The notes under the pieces: model-generated
Database searches by the model: none
The model's input: the letters and a program-made list of their open reading frames with translations, nothing else
What the model was told of the DNA's origin: nothing
Program-made: the position numbers and the translations under genes
In this document: piece by piece, positions 61,236 to 64,000 of the stretch
Layout of the letters: every line of letters begins with the position of its first letter
Numbering within the stretch: the stretch's first letter is position 1
DNA from: Thermoplasmata archaeon
Lineage (GTDB): Archaea > Thermoplasmatota > Thermoplasmata > Lutacidiplasmatales > UBA184
Direction: 5' to 3'
NCBI GenBank assembly: GCA_022750115.1
Contig: JAKIWI010000004.1
Span: 33,939 to 97,938 of the forward strand
Length of the DNA: 64,000 bases

Positions 61236-62150
61236 GTGGGGGCGACGACGCTCGAGGAGGAGATCCGGACGCTGGGCCGCGAGCGGGACGCCGTGATCCT
61301 CGCCCACAACTACCAACGACCCGAGGTCCAGGAGGTCGCGGACTTCGTGGGTGATTCTCTCTACCTGTCGCGCAAGGCGATCGACGCCCCCCAGTCCGTG
61401 ATCGTGTTCGCGGGGGTCCGATTCATGGCGGAGACCGCGAAGATCCTCAACCCGACGAAGACCGTCCTCCTCCCCGACCCGAAGGCGGGGTGCGGACTCG
61501 CCGACTCCATCACGGCCGAGCAGCTGCGAACCTGGAAGGCCGAGCACCCGGGCGCGGTCGTCGTCGCCTACATCAACACCTCCGCCGAGGTGAAGGCCGA
61601 GTCCGACTATTGCTGCACGAGCTCGAACGCGATCGACATCGTCCGCAAGATCCCCGAGGACAAGGAGATCTTGTTCCTGCCCGACATCTTCCTCGGAGAG
61701 TACGTCCGTTCCCGGACGGGCCGGAACATGCACCTCTGGATGGGCGATTGCCCGGTCCACGCGAAGCTGCGGCCCGAGCACCTGGAACAGGCCCGCGCGG
61801 CCCATCCGGGCGCCCCCATCCTCGCGCATCCCGAGTGCGGCTGCTCCACGCAGGCGATGGGCCACGTCGACCGCATCCTCTCGACCGACGGAATGGTCCG
61901 GTTCGCGGAGGAGACTCGCGCCCCCGAGGTGATCGTCGCCACCGAGGTCGGGATCCTCCATCGGATGCGGAAGCTCAACCCCGGGACGAAGTTCACGCCG
62001 CTCAGCGAAGGCGCGATCTGCCCGTTCATGAAGGAGATCGACCTCGTCGACGTCCGCGACTCCCTCGCCCTCAACCGCTTCCAGATCGACGTCCCGACGG
62101 AGACGGCCACGAAGGCCCGTCGGGCGCTCGAGCGGATGGTCGCGGCCTAG
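61236..62150 (+). CDS. nadA: Quinolinate synthase
   Basis: NadA condenses iminoaspartate and dihydroxyacetone phosphate using a [4Fe-4S] cluster. The 304-residue protein contains AHNYQRPEVQEVADFVGDSL, the cluster Cys in PKAGCGLAD, HPECGCS and GAICPFMK, plus CCTSSNA and FLPDIFLG. These are the NadA signatures. The start is GTG. It is adjacent to NadC; NadB or aspartate dehydrogenase, which would make iminoaspartate, is not seen in the window. Confidence 0.95.
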   Translation: MGATTLEEEIRTLGRERDAVILAHNYQRPEVQEVADFVGDSLYLSRKAIDAPQSVIVFAGVRFMAETAKILNPTKTVLLPDPKAGCGLADSITAEQLRTWKAEHPGAVVVAYINTSAEVKAESDYCCTSSNAIDIVRKIPEDKEILFLPDIFLGEYVRSRTGRNMHLWMGDCPVHAKLRPEHLEQARAAHPGAPILAHPECGCSTQAMGHVDRILSTDGMVRFAEETRAPEVIVATEVGILHRMRKLNPGTKFTPLSEGAICPFMKEIDLVDVRDSLALNRFQIDVPTETATKARRALERMVAA

Positions 62151-62521
62151 AGCCGCGGCGAGTGGCCCGGGAGGATCGCGGCGATGCCGTGGATCCAGTA
62201 GAGCCACACGGCGGCGAACAGGACAAGGGCGCCGAGCAGGACCACGCCGATGGCGGTCCACGACGGCTTCACGGTCAGGTAGAAGCCCACCGAGAGCGGG
62301 TTCAGGCGCGTCGACAGGAACGACGCCGCCGCGCCGAACAGGAGAAGGCCCAGCAGGGCGGGGACGAGGATCGTGTAGGTGCCGAGCGCGAGTCCGATCC
62401 CGACGACGACCACGGCGACGGGGACCGCCGCGTGGGAGCGGCGTCGCTCGGCGGGCGGCGGGGCCGCGCGCCGCGGCGGTCGCAGGACGGTCCGGGGGGC
62501 GTAGCGAGGTCGGCCCGCCAC
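62147..62521 (-). CDS. Small membrane protein, 124 aa
   Basis: After a basic Pro/Arg-rich N-terminus of about 35 residues there are three hydrophobic segments (AVPVAVVVVGIGLALGTYTI, VPALLGLLLFGAAASFL and TAIGVVLLGALVLFAAVWLYW). The topology suggests a small integral membrane protein of unknown function. The start is uncertain: GTG at 62521 was chosen, as the frame stays open upstream with low-complexity sequence. It is convergent with nadA, with overlapping stops. Confidence 0.6.
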   Translation of the reverse strand: MAGRPRYAPRTVLRPPRRAAPPPAERRRSHAAVPVAVVVVGIGLALGTYTILVPALLGLLLFGAAASFLSTRLNPLSVGFYLTVKPSWTAIGVVLLGALVLFAAVWLYWIHGIAAILPGHSPRL

Positions 62522-62700
62522 GCGAGCGCCCGCACCGCCGGGGCGTATGAAGCGTCGTTTCCACTGGCAGAGCTCCCCCGATGGGGTGCCCGCTCGGCGG
62601 GCGCGGGCGTACCTACATACCTCGGGAGGGCCATCGGCGGATTGCCTCCGATGCGCGCCTTCGGCCGCTGCGCGAACCCACCGCCCGGGGAGACCCGGAC

Positions 62701-63660
62701 GTGAGCGCCACCCGCGCGAGCGCCGCGCTTCGGCCGGCGGCGATCGGCGGGTTCGTCCTCCTCGTCCTCGGCGCCGGGCTGCTCGCCACGGGGGGAGGCA
62801 TGTTCCTCGGGAACCCGACCTACGTCGACCTGTGGCTGGTCGGCATCGGGCTCCTCGTCCTGATGGGAGCCATGGTCGGAACGCTACTCCGAACGCCGGC
62901 TCCGGTTCGGGTCCCCGACCCCACCCCAACGCCGCGGGCCGCGACGGTCCCCCGAGCGAAGCCGGTCCCACCCGCTCCGACGATCGTCTCCGCGCCCACG
63001 AGCGTGCCGGACGAGCCCCCGGCCCATCCGAGCGTCCCCCGGATCCCAGCCGCCACCGGGGCGCGCCCCTTCGCCGCCTCGACGATCGCGGCGCAGTACG
63101 CCCTCGTGGACCCGGCGCTCACCGGTTGGGCGACGGCCGAGGAAGCGCCCGCGTGGGACGAGGGAGAGTTCGTGTCGCTGCCGTTCTCCGCCGGCCCCCG
63201 GCTCGCCGATCCCGGCGGATGGACCCTCGACCCGCCGATCGCGAGCCCGCCGTACGCGCCTCTCGGGTTCCTGGAACGGGAGGTGGAGCGGCTGCGCGCG
63301 AGGGTCCGCGAGCTCGAATCTCCCGCGCCCGCCCGATGGGCTCCGCCGCCGAACTCCTCGTCCTCCTCGAAGGCCCCCTCCCCCTCCGAGCCTCCGCGTC
63401 TCTCGTACGACCGAGCGCCCAGTTCGTGCACGGGATGCGGGAGCCGACTTCCGGGCGACGCCACCGACCCCCTCTGCTGGGGGTGCGGCCGGTCGCTGTG
63501 CGCGACGTGCTACTGGCGGACGAAGGAGGGAGCGGGCGCCCACACGTGCCCGACCTGTTTTGCCCGGACCGGGGGCACCGCCCTGTCGGGCGGACACCGA
63601 CCGATCTCGTCGAGCACCGGGTCGGAGCGAGTCCGCCTTACGGCCAGCCCGCCGCGTTGA
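62701..63660 (+). CDS. Membrane-anchored zinc-finger protein, 319 aa
   Basis: The N-terminus has two transmembrane helices (GGFVLLVLGAGLLATGGGMF and LWLVGIGLLVLMGAMVGTLL). A long Pro/Ala-rich linker, a short coiled helix (FLEREVERLRARVRELE) and a C-terminal zinc-binding module follow. The module has CTGCG, CWGCG, CATCYW and HTCPTC motifs, eight Cys in total, and resembles RING-like or double zinc-ribbon folds. The function is unknown. The start is GTG at 62701 before the first helix; the 180 bases upstream hold nothing supported. Confidence 0.7.
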   Translation: MSATRASAALRPAAIGGFVLLVLGAGLLATGGGMFLGNPTYVDLWLVGIGLLVLMGAMVGTLLRTPAPVRVPDPTPTPRAATVPRAKPVPPAPTIVSAPTSVPDEPPAHPSVPRIPAATGARPFAASTIAAQYALVDPALTGWATAEEAPAWDEGEFVSLPFSAGPRLADPGGWTLDPPIASPPYAPLGFLEREVERLRARVRELESPAPARWAPPPNSSSSSKAPSPSEPPRLSYDRAPSSCTGCGSRLPGDATDPLCWGCGRSLCATCYWRTKEGAGAHTCPTCFARTGGTALSGGHRPISSSTGSERVRLTASPPR

Positions 63661-63997
63661 GCACCGACGCCTTCGTGACCCACGCCCGCCGGGCCGTACC
63701 GACAGCCAGCGCGCGGGTCCGTTCGGTTCCCAACCCGAGTTCCGAGACGACTACCCGCCCGTTCGCCTCGGTGAACCGCCGCAGCGAAACGGAATCGAGC
63801 CCGTCGTAGCCCGGCCCGCTCGTCACCTCGAGCGGCATCTTCGTGGCCGTTGCCCAGTCGACCCAGGCCGCGATCCGGCGGGGACCCGCCGCTGTCTCGG
63901 GATCTCCACCCAAGTGGCCGAGCCATCCGGTAGGACCGTGGGGCCGGGCGGCCCTCTCCGGGCGCGGGGGTTCGACTCCCGCGGCCGACCAGACCAC
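63638..63997 (-). CDS. Hypothetical protein, possibly truncated at the window edge
   Basis: The open frame runs to the last bases of the window, so the start may lie beyond it. The C-terminal ~75 residues look protein-like (RIAAWVDWATATKMPLEV, SLRRFTEANGRVVVSELGLG, RRAWVTKASVLNAAGW); the N-terminal part is Pro/Arg-rich and may not be translated. A start at the Met at 63838 would give a 66-residue protein. The function is not recognised. It overlaps the convergent zinc-finger gene by 23 bases. Confidence 0.35.
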   Translation of the reverse strand: MVWSAAGVEPPRPERAARPHGPTGWLGHLGGDPETAAGPRRIAAWVDWATATKMPLEVTSGPGYDGLDSVSLRRFTEANGRVVVSELGLGTERTRALAVGTARRAWVTKASVLNAAGWP

Positions 63998-64000
63998 GAA

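Noticed and set aside
63911..63990. tRNA-like 3' end (TTCGACT loop followed by CCCGC and a CCA) near the end of the window
   Set aside because: The T stem has a G-G mismatch, no 5' acceptor strand pairs with the 3' end, and no anticodon loop with a T at position 33 can be formed. It may be a chance similarity or a tRNA fragment.

Overview
The window is high-GC archaeal DNA, and the sequence points to a euryarchaeon. It carries a DP2-type DNA polymerase D large subunit, RadA, FtsZ, the L7Ae-S28e-L24e ribosomal set, RIO kinase, PurP, type II methionine aminopeptidase and a WtpABC-type oxyanion transporter. A Thermoplasmata-class organism is my best inference from the mix of informational genes, kelch/Ig-type surface proteins and pilin-like anchored surface proteins. 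No rRNA gene and no CRISPR array were seen. Coding density is high and genes are often translationally coupled by 4-base ATGA or GTGA overlaps.

Layout. 0-5.3 kb: end of a GST-like gene, ribosomal proteins L7Ae, S28e and L24e, a two-piece membrane-tethered Cas4-like nuclease, an M29-like protein and a RIO kinase. 5.3-16 kb: a degenerate RecA-fold protein, a methyltransferase, Ndk, Sua5, Map, a two-gene MetE system, a rhodanese/metallo-beta-lactamase fusion, a GltD-type oxidoreductase, malic enzyme and a GNAT protein. 16-25 kb: a decayed membrane-protein gene, PurC, RadA, a sodX-wtpA-wtpB-wtpC-modE operon divergent from a nickel superoxide dismutase gene, and HutH. 25-34 kb: zinc-ribbon and receiver-like proteins around a possible structured leader, GlcD-like oxidase, MutY, thioredoxin, PurH, a surface protein, Pop5 and FtsZ. 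34-41.3 kb: an accessory stretch with secreted and kelch proteins, an IS630 element with a broken transposase, and several very small genes, including a Cys-rich metallothionein-like one. 41.3-49.3 kb: GNAT and methyltransferase genes, a MarR-MFS pair, PolD large subunit and a tRNA-Arg(TCG) with an intron in the T loop. 49.3-64 kb: AbrB-like protein, second M29-like protein, HTH pair, a CoxM-S-L molybdenum hydroxylase, PurP, GcvT, a STAND-like TPR ATPase, NadC, NadA and membrane/zinc-ribbon proteins.

Links between regions. The WtpABC transporter with ModE could supply the metal for the CoxMSL-type hydroxylase. PurC, PurH and PurP belong to the same purine pathway, and PurH and PurP are alternatives for the same late step. 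NadA and NadC are adjacent steps of NAD synthesis. Functions are assigned from motifs read in the translated sequence; no database search was run.
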